From Cohnella thailandensis (GTDB lineage: Bacteria > Bacillota > Bacilli > Paenibacillales > Paenibacillaceae): 64,000 bases of DNA. The position numbers were made by a program, and so were the translations under genes. The stretch's first letter is position 1. Each line of letters begins with the position of its first letter. Positions 44,954-54,661 of this stretch are shown piece by piece. Location: NCBI RefSeq assembly GCF_014212135.1, contig NZ_JACJVQ010000017.1:62001-126000 (forward strand), in the 5' to 3' direction. The notes below the pieces were generated by a model. That model worked only from the letters and a program-made list of their open reading frames with translations, had not been told where the DNA came from and ran no database searches.

Positions 44954-45958
44954 ATGAAGCAAGGAGAGCGAACATGGGCGTTCCCGAATCCTCCGGTCAT
45001 TATCGCCACGGGTACCGTTGTCGGTCCCGACGAAGGCGAAGGGCCGTTATCCGCCGACTTCGATCTGGTGCATCCCGACATGGAACTGCAGCAGCCTTCT
45101 TGGGAGAAAGCCGAGCGGGCGCTGCTGGAACAGGCGACGGATATCGCGATCAGCAACGCCAAGCTCAAGAAGGACGACATTGAATATTTCGTCGGCGGGG
45201 ATCTGCTTAATCAAATCATCAGCAGCACGTTCGCTGCGCGTACGATCGGGGCGCCGTATATCGGGGTTTTCGGAGCCTGCTCGACCTCCATGGAGACGCT
45301 GGCGCTGGCTTCGCTCATGGTCGCGTCCGGGGCGGGAGATAAGGTGCTGGCCGGGACGAGCAGCCACAACTGCACGGTCGAGAAGCAATTCCGTTATCCG
45401 ACGGAATACGGCTCGCAGAAGCCGCCGACCGCCCAATATACGGTGACCGGAGCGGGCGCGGCGGTCGTCGCGAGAACGGGGGACGGCCCGAAGGTGACGG
45501 CGGCGACGATCGGCAAGGTCGTCGATCTGGGCATCAAGGATCCCTTCAACATGGGCGCGGCCATGGCGCCGGCCGCCGTCGATACGATCCAGGCCCATCT
45601 TCAGGATACGGGAAGGGAGCCCGGCTACTACGATTTGATCGTGACGGGCGATCTGGCGGGTGTCGGCCATCCGATCGCCCGGGAGCTTCTTCTGCGCAAC
45701 GGCGTGCCGCTTCAGCAGACGACCTTCAACGACTGCGGCTTGATGATTTACGACGTCGCTAAGCAGAAGGTGCAAGCGGGAGGCAGCGGCTGCGCATGCT
45801 CGGCGGTCGTTACTTACGGTCATCTGCTCAGGCGGATGAAGAAAGGGGAGCTGAAGCGGATCCTGGTCGCCGCGACCGGAGCGCTGCTCAGTCCCTTGTC
45901 GTTCCAGCAAGGGGAATCCATCCCGTGCATCGCGCATGCCGTTTCCATTGAAGCATAA
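44954..45958 (+). CDS. spoVAD: Stage V sporulation protein AD
   Basis: Soluble SpoVA subunit with a thiolase-like fold that binds dipicolinic acid; 334 residues, normal length. The conserved segments [56 protein letters not shown] and DCGLMIYD identify it. The ACS cysteine corresponds to the thiolase active site, but the family is not known to catalyse. It starts 4 bp after spoVAC. Confidence 0.95.
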   Translation: MKQGERTWAFPNPPVIIATGTVVGPDEGEGPLSADFDLVHPDMELQQPSWEKAERALLEQATDIAISNAKLKKDDIEYFVGGDLLNQIISSTFAARTIGAPYIGVFGACSTSMETLALASLMVASGAGDKVLAGTSSHNCTVEKQFRYPTEYGSQKPPTAQYTVTGAGAAVVARTGDGPKVTAATIGKVVDLGIKDPFNMGAAMAPAAVDTIQAHLQDTGREPGYYDLIVTGDLAGVGHPIARELLLRNGVPLQQTTFNDCGLMIYDVAKQKVQAGGSGCACSAVVTYGHLLRRMKKGELKRILVAATGALLSPLSFQQGESIPCIAHAVSIEA

Positions 45959-46002
45959 CCCGTAAATGCCGATGGCAGCTATATTTGAAGGAGGGGCGAA
46001 AC

Positions 46003-46353
46003 ATGCAATATTTATGGGCTTTTCTCGTGGGGGGAGCCATCTGCATCATCGGGCAGCTGCTGTTCGACGTTGCGAAGCTGACGCCCGCGCATACGATGGC
46101 GACCTTGGTCGTGGCGGGGGCGGTCCTGGACGGGCTCGGCTTGTACGAGCCGCTCATTAATTTCGCGGGAGCCGGCGCGACCGTTCCGATTACCAGCTTC
46201 GGCAACGCTCTCGTGCACGGCGCGTTGACGGAGCTGAAGGAGAACGGCTGGATCGGGGTGCTGACCGGCATCTTCAAGGTGACGAGCGCGGGCGTATCGG
46301 CGGCGATTATTTTCTCCTTCCTGGCCGCATTGGTCGTCAAACCGAAGGGCTAA
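46003..46353 (+). CDS. spoVAE: Stage V sporulation protein AE (AEb-type)
   Basis: 116-residue membrane subunit of the SpoVA channel, similar in layout to SpoVAC ([18 protein letters not shown], then [19 protein letters not shown]). ATG 46003 has GAAGGAGGGG at 45988-45997; the in-frame ATG at 45985 is upstream of this site and is rejected. There is no spoVAA, AB, AEa or AF; the short AC-AD-AE form is usual in several Paenibacillaceae and clostridia. A terminator follows. Confidence 0.93.
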   Translation: MQYLWAFLVGGAICIIGQLLFDVAKLTPAHTMATLVVAGAVLDGLGLYEPLINFAGAGATVPITSFGNALVHGALTELKENGWIGVLTGIFKVTSAGVSAAIIFSFLAALVVKPKG

Positions 46354-46401
46354 AGACGGGGGATTGAATTCTAAAACTTACCTAAAGACGCGAGCATGTC
46401 G

Positions 46402-46438
46402 AAAAAAGCCTGCCGTTATGCGGTTTGGCTTTTTTTCT
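46402..46438 (+). terminator. Terminator of the spoVA operon
   Basis: AAAAAAGCC/GGCTTTTTT with an inner CCG/CGG pair and a T-rich tail. Confidence 0.85.
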
Positions 46439-46462
46439 ATTATTATTTGTAGGAACTCAAAA

Positions 46463-46492
46463 TTTACGGCCTTCTCCAAAATCAGGTATAAT
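46463..46492 (+). promoter_or_regulatory. Promoter of the MoxR operon
   Basis: TTTACG (46463-46468), 18-bp spacer, perfect TATAAT (46487-46492); the start codon is 66 bp downstream of the -10. Confidence 0.6.
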
Positions 46493-46557
46493 AAGTTAGG
46501 TTCATTTTGCGCGATACTGGCCACTCATGTCTCAAGATTCCATAGGAGGAGACCGGC

Positions 46558-47511
46558 ATGGAACACCAACAAGCGATTCAAGTATTAGAACTTATTAAAC
46601 GTAATATGGAATCTTGCATTTTCGGCAAAAAAGACGAAATCATGTGGCTTTTGACCGCGATCGCCGCGGGAGGCCACGTTCTGATCGAGGACGTTCCCGG
46701 CACCGGGAAGACGCAGATGGTCAAGGCGCTGGCCAAATCCATCGGCGGAGAGTTCCATCGAATTCAGTGCAACCCGGACCTGTTGCCTACCGATATAACG
46801 GGCGTATCGATCTATCATCCCAAGCAGGAGCAGTTTGTCTTCCGTCCGGGACCTATCATGGCGAATATCGTGCTCGCCGACGAGATCAACCGGGCGACGA
46901 CGAAGACGCAATCCGCGCTGCTGGAAGCGATGGAGGAACGGCACGTGTCGGTGGACGGGGTCACGTACCCGCTCCCTAAACCGTTCGCTTTGTTCGCGAC
47001 CCAGAACCCGATCGAGTTCGACGGCACTTATACGCTGCCGGAAGCCCAACTGGACCGCTTCATCATGAAGATCTCGATCGGCTACCCGGACGAGGCTTCC
47101 GAGAAGCGCCTGCTGACGGAGCCGAACGCGCATCGTTCCGCCGATGGCCTGAGCGCCGTCGCGTCCATCGAAGAGATCAACGACATTCAACGGATCGCCG
47201 AGGGCGTCCATGTCGATTCGAGCGTCGTCGACTACCTGCTTGCCCTGATCCGCGGAACGAGAAACCATGCCTCCGTGCTGCTGGGGGCGAGTCCCCGCGC
47301 GGGAGTGGCTCTCGCGGCGTGCGCCAAAGCGTACGCGCTTCTTCAGCGCAGGACGTTCGTCTTGCCGGACGACGTGAAGACGGTAGCTCCGCTCGTGCTC
47401 GAACATCGCCTGCACCTTCGTTCGGAAGCCCGGATGCAGGGGGCTACCCCGTCCAGCGTTCTTCAACAGGTGCTCCGTCAGATCCCGGTCCCGGTCGGAA
47501 TGGAGCGGTAG
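46558..47511 (+). CDS. MoxR-family AAA+ ATPase
   Basis: 317-residue AAA+ chaperone. Walker A is EDVPGTGKTQM (around residue 45), Walker B is VLADEINRA, sensor 1 is FATQNPIEFDG, and the arginine-finger region is EAQLDRFIMK. The family helps mature or activate metal- or VWA-domain partners. It heads an operon with DUF58 (adjacent ATG) and transglutaminase-like proteins, the common MoxR-DUF58-TGase set. An AGGAGGAG ribosome site precedes the ATG, and a good promoter lies upstream. Confidence 0.93.
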   Translation: MEHQQAIQVLELIKRNMESCIFGKKDEIMWLLTAIAAGGHVLIEDVPGTGKTQMVKALAKSIGGEFHRIQCNPDLLPTDITGVSIYHPKQEQFVFRPGPIMANIVLADEINRATTKTQSALLEAMEERHVSVDGVTYPLPKPFALFATQNPIEFDGTYTLPEAQLDRFIMKISIGYPDEASEKRLLTEPNAHRSADGLSAVASIEEINDIQRIAEGVHVDSSVVDYLLALIRGTRNHASVLLGASPRAGVALAACAKAYALLQRRTFVLPDDVKTVAPLVLEHRLHLRSEARMQGATPSSVLQQVLRQIPVPVGMER

Positions 47512-47512
47512 G

Positions 47513-48760
47513 ATGAAGAAGATGTCGAAGGCCCGTTTCGGGGGGCTTGCGGGAGCCCTTTATGCGGCATCTCTTCTGTTCCTACTATTCCAAGGGGGCA
47601 AAACCTCCTTGATGCTGTTCGTCATGCTGAACGCGCTCGGCCTCTACCTTCTGCTCGGCAGGTGGAGCGGGATCGGCAACGTTCAAGGCACCCGCGCTCT
47701 CGAGACCGGGGCGGAGAACGACGCCGTCATTCCGGCGGGCTCGAGGCTTCGCCTGAAGCTGTCCATTCAGGTTCCCGGTTATTGGCCTCTTCCCTACGTC
47801 ATCGTAAGAGAGAGATTGGCCAGGAAGTCGAGCCAGGAGCTGCAGAACTACGAGCTAAGCTTTGTCCCCGATTACAAGAGAAGGGGGACTCTGGTCTACG
47901 AGACGGCTCCCCTTAAGCGCGGGCGGTATCAATTCCGCTCGACCGAATGCTCGACCCGCGACATCTTCGGCTTATTCGAGCATCGCGGATCGTTCCATGA
48001 GGACCAAGAGATCCGGGTGAGCCCCCGGACCGTGAACATTCGCGATTGGCGCTTCGTTCGAATCGCCAGGTCCGGCGCCGCCGAGCAGCGGGCGGCCTCC
48101 TCTTGGACGAGGGAGACGACCCAGATCGACGGCGTCCGGGAATACATCCACGGCGACCGCATGTCCCGCATTCATTGGAACGCGACGGCTCGCACGGGAG
48201 AGTGGAAGTCGAAAGAATACGAGAGAGAGGCGCTTCCCAGACTCGTGATCGTCCTTGATCGCAGGGCGGCTTCTTACCGGACGAACGAGCAATTCGAGCT
48301 GGCGGTTTCCGTCGCCGCATCGCTGCTGGACTTCGCCATCCGCCGGAACATGCCGATCGGTCTCGTATCCGCGGGAGCGGAACGCATCGTTCTCGGGGCG
48401 GGCCATAAGGCGCTTGCCCGCGGGGAAGCGATGGATCATCTGATCGACGCGGAAGCCGACGGAACCTCGCCTTGCCATGAAGCCATCTATGAGGCTTCGG
48501 AACGGTTCGAGCTCGGGGCTTGCCTCGTCATGGTAACCCCGGAGACCGACGACGGCTCCGCGAAGGCGCTCGCGGCGCTCGCTTCCCGGAGGCAAGCGGC
48601 AAGCCATATCCGAATCGCGGCAAGCTCCTCGAAGGGCAGCCCCGAAGAAACGGGCCGGCTCCAGAGCTGGAGCCGAATGTTCCAATCCAGAGGTTGGAGC
48701 TTCAGCAACCTGTCGAGCCTGGAGGAGCTGCAGCAGGCACTGGAGGTGGGATCCGCATGA
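47513..48760 (+). CDS. DUF58 protein
   Basis: 415 residues. Two N-terminal membrane helices (about residues 9-24 and 29-46) are followed by a soluble part with the DUF58 signature: REYIHGDRMSRIHWNATARTGEWKSKEYE near residues 205-235, and a von Willebrand A-like region further on. MoxR ATPases and DUF58 proteins are consistently paired; what they assemble is not known here. Its start is 2 bp from the MoxR stop and its end overlaps the next ATG (ATGA). Confidence 0.9.
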   Translation: MKKMSKARFGGLAGALYAASLLFLLFQGGKTSLMLFVMLNALGLYLLLGRWSGIGNVQGTRALETGAENDAVIPAGSRLRLKLSIQVPGYWPLPYVIVRERLARKSSQELQNYELSFVPDYKRRGTLVYETAPLKRGRYQFRSTECSTRDIFGLFEHRGSFHEDQEIRVSPRTVNIRDWRFVRIARSGAAEQRAASSWTRETTQIDGVREYIHGDRMSRIHWNATARTGEWKSKEYEREALPRLVIVLDRRAASYRTNEQFELAVSVAASLLDFAIRRNMPIGLVSAGAERIVLGAGHKALARGEAMDHLIDAEADGTSPCHEAIYEASERFELGACLVMVTPETDDGSAKALAALASRRQAASHIRIAASSSKGSPEETGRLQSWSRMFQSRGWSFSNLSSLEELQQALEVGSA

Positions 48761-51003
48761 GCATCGCTCTTGCCGAGGCTAGGCCGAAGGAGAACGTTCT
48801 TTGGCGAAGAATGGTGCTGGAGAGGCTGCACCGGATCTTCGCGCTCATTCTCGTGATTCAACTGATTCAGCCTTTTCAGGAATACTGGTGGCCGGAGACT
48901 TATCGGGTCATTTATTGGGCCTTAGCCGTTTACGGGGCGTCGGAGCTCGTTTTCTCCCGCATGCTGTGGCTCAGGTTGGCCATTCAAGCGGCGGGAGCAT
49001 TCGGCTTTACGCTGGCGTTCGCCAGAGCCGAATGGCAAGGCTGGCCGCAGACTCGCGACTGGTCGGTCTGGCGAGGCTTTCTAACGCACAATGCCGAAGA
49101 GATGCATCCGTATATCGAGCTTGCGCTGTTTGCACTGCTCGCCTGTCACGCGCTGGCTCATTGGGCGATCACGAAGCGAAGGGCGGTTCTCGTCACGATA
49201 GCGGCGGTAACGATGCTGGCCGCCATCGATTCGTTCTTTCCTTTCGAGCTGTGGCGCAGCATTATTTGGACGGTAGCCGCCGGCTTGGGCTGGCTGGTCG
49301 TCCTGCACCTCCGAATGCTGCGGGAGATGCATTTCGACAGCTGGAGCTCGTTGGCCGAGAGGCCCTTCGAGCTTATGCTCCCCGCGCTGATCGTGATCGG
49401 CCTCTTGGTCGCGCTCGGGATTCTGATGCCGAAGGCGCCGTCTCTGCTGGAGGATCCCTACACCCTCTGGATGAGGGCTCAGGACAAGGAGATTCCGAGC
49501 TTCTCCGGCGAAGGCGGGACGCTGATTACGAACTCTTCCGTCTCTTCGGGAGGTCAATCCTCCTCGAAGTCCGGCTACGGCCGCAACGATTCCCAGATCG
49601 GCGGGGGCTTCCAATACGATTACTCGCCGGTCATGCAGGTCGTCACCAATCAGAAGTCTTACTTGCGAGGAGAGACCAAGGCCGTCTACACGGGCAAAGG
49701 CTGGAGCGATCGCAAAGGACAGTCCAGCCAGCAGGTCGCCGCCGGAGGGGACGAGGAGCGGAAGCTTCCGCTCGAGCCGGAGCTGACCGACGAGACGGGC
49801 ATCCGCAAGGTGGAGCAGACGATCACCATGGTGAAGAAGGATAGGCTGTCGGTCCTGTTCGCGGCCTCCTCCGCTTCCAACCTCGTCGAATTGGAAAGCT
49901 CACGGAACGCGCAGCTGTTCTGGAATCCCGAAGAAAGGGAACTCCGCTTCCAGCGTCCGGCGTCGGTCGCGAGCTATACCGTCGTCTCCGAGGTGCAGGA
50001 GCTGGACGAGGAACGGCTTCGGACGCTCTCGGCCGGTGCGGGGTCGGATTCGCTCGGGGCCGTTTATCTTCAGCTTCCGGACGCGCTGCCTCAGAGAGTC
50101 AGGGATTTGGCGCGATCGGTGACGACGACGGCAACGAACGATTACGATCGGCTTAAGCAGTTGGAGCAATACTTGAGCTCGACTTATCCGTATACGAACA
50201 CTCCGGATCTCTCGAAGCAGAAGAGCAAGGATGTCGTCGACGCGTTCCTGTTCGAGATTCAGGAGGGCTACTGCGATTACTTCTCCACGGCGTTCGTCGT
50301 CATGGCCCGTTCGCTCGGCATTCCGACCCGTTGGGTGAAGGGCTATACCGCCGGCGTGAATCCGTCGGAGGATCAGCAGGAGCGCTACGGCGGGTACATC
50401 CCGGATCCGAACGGAGCGGGTTCTTATACCGTTCGCAACTCCGACGCCCACTCCTGGGCGGAAGCCTACTTCGAAGGCTACGGATGGGTCTCCTTCGAGC
50501 CGACCGCGGGCTTCAGCATTCCGCTGCCGGTACCGGAGCGGGCGCCCGAAGAAATCGACGTTCCGGTCGTCGACGCGAGCACGACTCCGGAAGCACAGCC
50601 GGAGGAGCAAGAAGACGGCTGGAAGCTCCCGACGATCGTATCGGTAATCGCCGCTGCCGTCGTGATCCTCTTCTTGGCAGGTTGGCTCGTCATTCGCCGG
50701 CGCGGCGGCTGGCGGCTTGCCATGCGGAAGCTTCGGCATCTCGGCACGACGCCGAACCAGCGGATCGTGAAGGAGATGGAGAGCCTCGTGCGCTTCATGC
50801 AGCGAAGAGGCTTCAAACGCGACAAGCACGAGACGCTTCGAGAGACGTTCGACAGCTGGGGAGGACGCTTCCAGTCGCTCAAGCCGGATTTGGAAGGGGC
50901 GCTTGCCCAATTCGAATGGGCTCGCTACGGCTCGGGCCAAGGAGAGGAAGCGGCTTACGCGGAGTTCTCGAGAACGACGGAGAGAATTCGCAAGGCGCTG
51001 TAG
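48757..51003 (+). CDS. Transglutaminase-like membrane protein
   Basis: 748 residues. About six N-terminal membrane helices (to about residue 230), a long extracytoplasmic region, a transglutaminase-core domain, another helix (about residues 628-650) and a cytoplasmic tail. The catalytic Cys506 lies in YCDYFSTAF and His565 in DAHSWAEAY. The third position, normally Asp in VPFDP, is Glu in VSFEP; a known variant, so the enzyme may still be active. ATG 48757 overlaps the DUF58 stop; the longer frame from 48520 is shadow. Such proteins may act as peptidases or crosslinkers at the envelope; the substrate is unknown. Confidence 0.9.
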   Translation: MSIALAEARPKENVLWRRMVLERLHRIFALILVIQLIQPFQEYWWPETYRVIYWALAVYGASELVFSRMLWLRLAIQAAGAFGFTLAFARAEWQGWPQTRDWSVWRGFLTHNAEEMHPYIELALFALLACHALAHWAITKRRAVLVTIAAVTMLAAIDSFFPFELWRSIIWTVAAGLGWLVVLHLRMLREMHFDSWSSLAERPFELMLPALIVIGLLVALGILMPKAPSLLEDPYTLWMRAQDKEIPSFSGEGGTLITNSSVSSGGQSSSKSGYGRNDSQIGGGFQYDYSPVMQVVTNQKSYLRGETKAVYTGKGWSDRKGQSSQQVAAGGDEERKLPLEPELTDETGIRKVEQTITMVKKDRLSVLFAASSASNLVELESSRNAQLFWNPEERELRFQRPASVASYTVVSEVQELDEERLRTLSAGAGSDSLGAVYLQLPDALPQRVRDLARSVTTTATNDYDRLKQLEQYLSSTYPYTNTPDLSKQKSKDVVDAFLFEIQEGYCDYFSTAFVVMARSLGIPTRWVKGYTAGVNPSEDQQERYGGYIPDPNGAGSYTVRNSDAHSWAEAYFEGYGWVSFEPTAGFSIPLPVPERAPEEIDVPVVDASTTPEAQPEEQEDGWKLPTIVSVIAAAVVILFLAGWLVIRRRGGWRLAMRKLRHLGTTPNQRIVKEMESLVRFMQRRGFKRDKHETLRETFDSWGGRFQSLKPDLEGALAQFEWARYGSGQGEEAAYAEFSRTTERIRKAL

Positions 51004-51040
51004 CCGGGTCGCAAGAGGTGCAAGAACGATAGGTCCCGTG

Positions 51041-51080
51041 CGGGAAAGCCGAATGCTTAAGCCGGCTTTCCCGTTTTTTT
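51041..51080 (+). terminator. Terminator of the MoxR operon
   Basis: An 11-bp perfect stem CGGGAAAGCCG/CGGCTTTCCCG and seven T's. Confidence 0.92.
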
Positions 51081-51177
51081 GCAAGGATTCACGGGGTGTG
51101 GTATATTTTGTTCACGATGCAGAGTTTTCTTGGAAACTCGTTAGATTATTTCGTAAGAGACAGGGGATTATTCGGGA

Positions 51178-51702
51178 ATGTTCCAACGATTGCTGCCGGA
51201 TCAGATCGTGAGCACCGTGTTCGACATCGACTTGCAAGCTTTGAAGAAGCGAGGGGTCAGCGGAATCATTACCGATCTGGACAACACGCTCGTCAGCGCG
51301 AAGACGCCTTTGGCGACGCCGGAGCTGGCCGCCTGGCTGGAGAAGGTCAAGCTGGAGGGCTTCCGCGTCGTCGTTCTATCCAATAATAACGAAAGCCGGG
51401 TATCGACCTTTTCGAAGCCGCTGGGCATTCCGTTCATTCCGGCCGCCCGCAAGCCGTTCGGAGCCGCTTTCCGCCGGGCGCTGTCGCTGCTGAAGCTGAG
51501 CGCCGACCAAGCGGTCGTCGTCGGAGACCAGATGCTGACCGACATTCTGGGCGGGCGCCGCATGGGTCTTCATACGATCCTCGTCACCCCGATCGCTGTA
51601 AGCGAAGAAGGGTTCGGAACCCAGATCAACCGCAAAATCGAGAAAATCGCCCTGTCCCGGCTCCGCAAGAGAGGCTTGTGGCCGGAGAAGGAGGAACGTT
51701 AA
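51178..51702 (+). CDS. yqeG: HAD-IIIA phosphatase YqeG
   Basis: 174-residue HAD-superfamily hydrolase, first gene of the conserved yqe block. Motif I is TDLDNTL, motif II VVLSNNNESRV, motif III lies around AARKPFGAAF, and motif IV is VVGDQMLTDILGG. Substrate unknown; a phosphatidylglycerophosphate-like activity has been proposed for relatives. Its end overlaps the ribosome region of yqeH, implying co-expression with the ribosome-biogenesis GTPase. Confidence 0.93.
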   Translation: MFQRLLPDQIVSTVFDIDLQALKKRGVSGIITDLDNTLVSAKTPLATPELAAWLEKVKLEGFRVVVLSNNNESRVSTFSKPLGIPFIPAARKPFGAAFRRALSLLKLSADQAVVVGDQMLTDILGGRRMGLHTILVTPIAVSEEGFGTQINRKIEKIALSRLRKRGLWPEKEER

Positions 51703-51704
51703 TC

Positions 51705-52826
51705 TTGACCGATTCGCGAGTAGAGAACAGCCGCTGCGCGGGATGCGGAATCGCCCTGCAGACGATCGAGGCGAGCCGGCCGGGCTTCGTGCCGGAGTCC
51801 GCCAGAGAGCGCGAGCCGATCATCTGCCAGCGCTGCTTCCGCATCAAGAACTACAATGACGCATCGTCCGTCGCCATCGACCAGGACGATTTCTTGCGTT
51901 TGCTCGGAGGTATCGCCTCGACGGACAGCCTGGTCGTCCATATCGTCGACCTGTTCGACTTCGAAGGCAGCCTGATCTCCGGCCTACAGAGGTTCGTCGG
52001 AACGAACCCGGTGCTGCTGGTCGTGAACAAGATCGACCTTCTGCCGAAGGTGACGAACTGGAACCGGCTGCGCAACTGGGTGCAGAAGCAGGCTCGGGCG
52101 AACGGCCTGAAGGTTGTCGGCGTGCTTCTATGCAGCGCCAGACGGAACATCGGCTTCGAGAGGGTCGTCGAGACGATCGCGGAGCTGCGCGGCAAGCGCG
52201 ACGTTTATGTCGTCGGAGCGACCAATGTGGGCAAAAGCACTCTGGTAAACCGTCTGATCTCGGATTACAGCGATCTGGAGCGGGAATTGACCGTCTCGCG
52301 TTATCCGGGAACGACTCTCGATGCCGTCCATATCCCTCTGGAGGATGGACGCAGCATTATCGACACGCCGGGAATCGTGTACCGCTCCCGTCTCTCCGAG
52401 GTTATTCCGAGGGAGAGCCTGCACGCCGTGCTGCCAGACAAGCCGCTTAAACCCGCCACTTATCAGCTGGACGCCAAACAGACGCTTTTCTTCGGGGGAA
52501 TCGTTCGGTTCGACTTCGTGGAAGGCGAGCATCAATCGTTCACGGCTTACGTCTCGGGCGGGCTTCCGATTCATCGGACGAAGCTGGAGAAGGCGGACGC
52601 GCTGTACGAGGAACATCGCGGCGTCATGCTGGCCCCTCCTTCCCGGGAAGGGCTGGAGAGCATGCCTCCTTGGACGCGCCACTCGCTGCGGGTGCAGCCG
52701 GGCACGGCGGTCGACGTCTTCGTCTCCGGACTCGGATGGATCAAGGTGAACGGCAAGTCCGGGGCGCTGATCGAGGTTCACGCTCCGAAGGGCGTGAAGG
52801 TCATGCTGAGAGAATCGATGCTGTAA
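51705..52826 (+). CDS. yqeH: Ribosome biogenesis GTPase YqeH
   Basis: Circularly permuted GTPase needed for 30S subunit assembly. A zinc finger CAGC...CQRC (about residues 9-48) precedes the permuted motifs in the expected order: G4 NKIDLL, G5-like CSARR, G1 GATNVGKST, G2/G3 DTPG. The 373-residue length is normal. The likely start is TTG 51705, with AAGGAGG at 51688-51694; the frame upstream starts inside yqeG. Confidence 0.95.
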   Translation: MTDSRVENSRCAGCGIALQTIEASRPGFVPESAREREPIICQRCFRIKNYNDASSVAIDQDDFLRLLGGIASTDSLVVHIVDLFDFEGSLISGLQRFVGTNPVLLVVNKIDLLPKVTNWNRLRNWVQKQARANGLKVVGVLLCSARRNIGFERVVETIAELRGKRDVYVVGATNVGKSTLVNRLISDYSDLERELTVSRYPGTTLDAVHIPLEDGRSIIDTPGIVYRSRLSEVIPRESLHAVLPDKPLKPATYQLDAKQTLFFGGIVRFDFVEGEHQSFTAYVSGGLPIHRTKLEKADALYEEHRGVMLAPPSREGLESMPPWTRHSLRVQPGTAVDVFVSGLGWIKVNGKSGALIEVHAPKGVKVMLRESML

Positions 52827-52835
52827 AAAAGGGGA

Positions 52836-53699
52836 ATGGGATTCATGGACAGTCATACGGTGCTCTACGGGGTGATCGGAGATCCGATCCGCCATTCCAA
52901 ATCGCCGATTATGCTGAATAGGGCCTTCCGTGAGGCGGGCATCAATGGAGCCTACGGAGCCTTCCACGTAACGCCGGATCGTCTGGGAGAGGCGATCGCC
53001 GGAATTCGCTCGCTCGGCTTCCGGGGGCTGAACGTCACGATTCCGCACAAGATCGAAGTCATGAAATTCCTGGACGAGATCGACGAAGGAGCCCGCGCCA
53101 TCGGCGCGGTGAATACGATCGTCAACGAAGCCGGACGCCTCGTCGGCTACAACACCGACGGCATCGGCTACGTGCGGTCGCTGAAGGAAGAATCGGAGCC
53201 GGAGCTTGCGGGCAAACGAATCGTCGTGCTCGGCTGCGGAGGCGCCTCCCGCGGAATCGTCTGGGCGCTCGCCCGCGAGAATCCGGCGGAGATCGTCCTG
53301 ACGAACCGAACGGCGGAACGCGCGGCCGAGCTGGCCGATACCTTCGGGGCGGAGAAGGGCGTGACCTCCGCTCCGTGGGAGTCTCTTAAGGAGCTGTGCG
53401 CGGAAGCGGACGTCGTCATCAATACGACATCCGTCGGCATGTCGCCTAACGCGGAGGCGACGCCGATCGACCCCGAGTGGCTTCGCCCGGGGGCCGTGGC
53501 CAGCGACCTCATTTACAATCCTCTCACGACCGCCTTCCTCAAGGGGGCCGAGAAGAGAAGCTGCCGCATTCACGGCGGTTTAGGTATGTTCGTGTATCAG
53601 GGCGCCTACGCCTTCGAATATTGGACGGGGCAGCCCGCGCCGGTCGCCGCCATGCGAGGCGCCGTGCTGGAATCGTTCGGGGCCGCCGTCCCGTCCTGA
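52836..53699 (+). CDS. aroE: Shikimate dehydrogenase
   Basis: NADP-dependent reduction of 3-dehydroshikimate to shikimate in aromatic amino acid synthesis. 287 residues. The substrate site has GDPIRHSKSP and NVTIPHK (catalytic Lys), and the Rossmann motif is GCGGASRG. NTDG and GLGMFVYQGA are also typical. The start is either ATG 52836 or ATG 52845 (AAGGGG just upstream); both begin in a Met-rich stretch. It occupies its usual place in the yqe block. Confidence 0.95.
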   Translation: MGFMDSHTVLYGVIGDPIRHSKSPIMLNRAFREAGINGAYGAFHVTPDRLGEAIAGIRSLGFRGLNVTIPHKIEVMKFLDEIDEGARAIGAVNTIVNEAGRLVGYNTDGIGYVRSLKEESEPELAGKRIVVLGCGGASRGIVWALARENPAEIVLTNRTAERAAELADTFGAEKGVTSAPWESLKELCAEADVVINTTSVGMSPNAEATPIDPEWLRPGAVASDLIYNPLTTAFLKGAEKRSCRIHGGLGMFVYQGAYAFEYWTGQPAPVAAMRGAVLESFGAAVPS

Positions 53700-53735
53700 T
53701 CATTCAAGACCGATAAGGAAAGCAGGTAAGCAACC

Positions 53736-54029
53736 ATGTTGACAGGCAAACAAAAAAGATTTCTGCGTTCGCAAGCGCACCATCTCGATCCGATCTTCCA
53801 AGTGGGGAAGGGCGGAACGAACGATCACCTCATTCGCCATATCGAAGAGGCGCTGGAAGTTCGCGAGCTGATCAAGGTGAATATTCTGAACAACAACGAC
53901 GACGACCGCCACGAGGTGGCCGAGGAGCTCGCGGAACGCTCGGGAGCCGAACTCGTACAGGTCATCGGGAAGACGATCGTGCTGTACAAGGAATCCAAGG
54001 ACAACAAGCAAATCGTGCTTCCGCACTGA
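53736..54029 (+). CDS. yqeI: YhbY-family RNA-binding protein
   Basis: 97-residue CRM-domain protein (YqeI/YhbY), with the typical LTGKQKRFLRSQAHHLDPIFQVGKGG start and conserved KVNILNN. In Bacillus it is associated with 50S ribosome assembly. It lies between aroE and nadD in the normal order, and an AAGCAGGT stretch precedes the ATG. Confidence 0.92.
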   Translation: MLTGKQKRFLRSQAHHLDPIFQVGKGGTNDHLIRHIEEALEVRELIKVNILNNNDDDRHEVAEELAERSGAELVQVIGKTIVLYKESKDNKQIVLPH

Positions 54030-54049
54030 ATGCGAGGTTGCGCCCCGAC

Positions 54050-54661
54050 ATGGACAAACGTTCAGACAGCGGCAAAATCCGGACGGGACTCATGGGAGGA
54101 ACGTTCGACCCCATTCATATCGGGCACCTGATCGCGGCGGAAGCGGCGATGGAAGAAGCGGGCCTTGAGGAGGTCTGGTTTATCCCGACCAACACGCCTC
54201 CCCATAAGCCCCAGCCGGGAGCGGACGGAAGCCGGCGGCGCGCCATGGCCGCGGCCGCCGTCGCGGACCGCCCCGGATTCCGGGTCGAGGCGCTCGAGCT
54301 GGAGAGAGGCGGAGTCTCTTATACGATCGATACGGTAATCGCGCTTCAGGAGCGAGAGCCGGATCGGGAGTTCCACTGGATCGTCGGCACCGATATGATG
54401 AACGATCTGCCGAACTGGCGCCGAATCGAGGAGCTTGCCGAACGGATCTCCTTCATCTGCCTGGGACGGCATGGCGAGGAGAGCGAGGAAGCGGACTTGC
54501 CCGATTATTTGCGCCGCAAGATCGTTCCTGCCCGCATGACTCCGATCGGCGTTTCGTCGACGGACATTCGGGAGCGCAAGCGGAGCGGACGCTCGATCCG
54601 CTATCTCGTTCCTCAGGCTGTGCTGGATTATATTGAGGGGAATGGATTATATGAATCGTGA
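54050..54661 (+). CDS. nadD: Nicotinate-nucleotide adenylyltransferase
   Basis: NAD biosynthesis enzyme that joins nicotinate mononucleotide and ATP. 203 residues. The nucleotidyltransferase motif GGTFDPIHIGH lies near the N terminus, and the distal ISSTxIR-like motif is VSSTDIRERKRSGRSIRYLVP. I chose ATG 54050 (GAGG 13 nt upstream); the in-frame TTG 54038 abuts the ribosome site. Its stop overlaps the start of yqeK. Confidence 0.94.
   Translation: MDKRSDSGKIRTGLMGGTFDPIHIGHLIAAEAAMEEAGLEEVWFIPTNTPPHKPQPGADGSRRRAMAAAAVADRPGFRVEALELERGGVSYTIDTVIALQEREPDREFHWIVGTDMMNDLPNWRRIEELAERISFICLGRHGEESEEADLPDYLRRKIVPARMTPIGVSSTDIRERKRSGRSIRYLVPQAVLDYIEGNGLYES

Noticed and set aside
48520..48756. N-terminal extension of the transglutaminase-like protein
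   Set aside because: It lies in an alternative frame of the DUF58 gene; the ATG at 48757 overlaps the DUF58 stop and has a GGAGGTGGG ribosome site.
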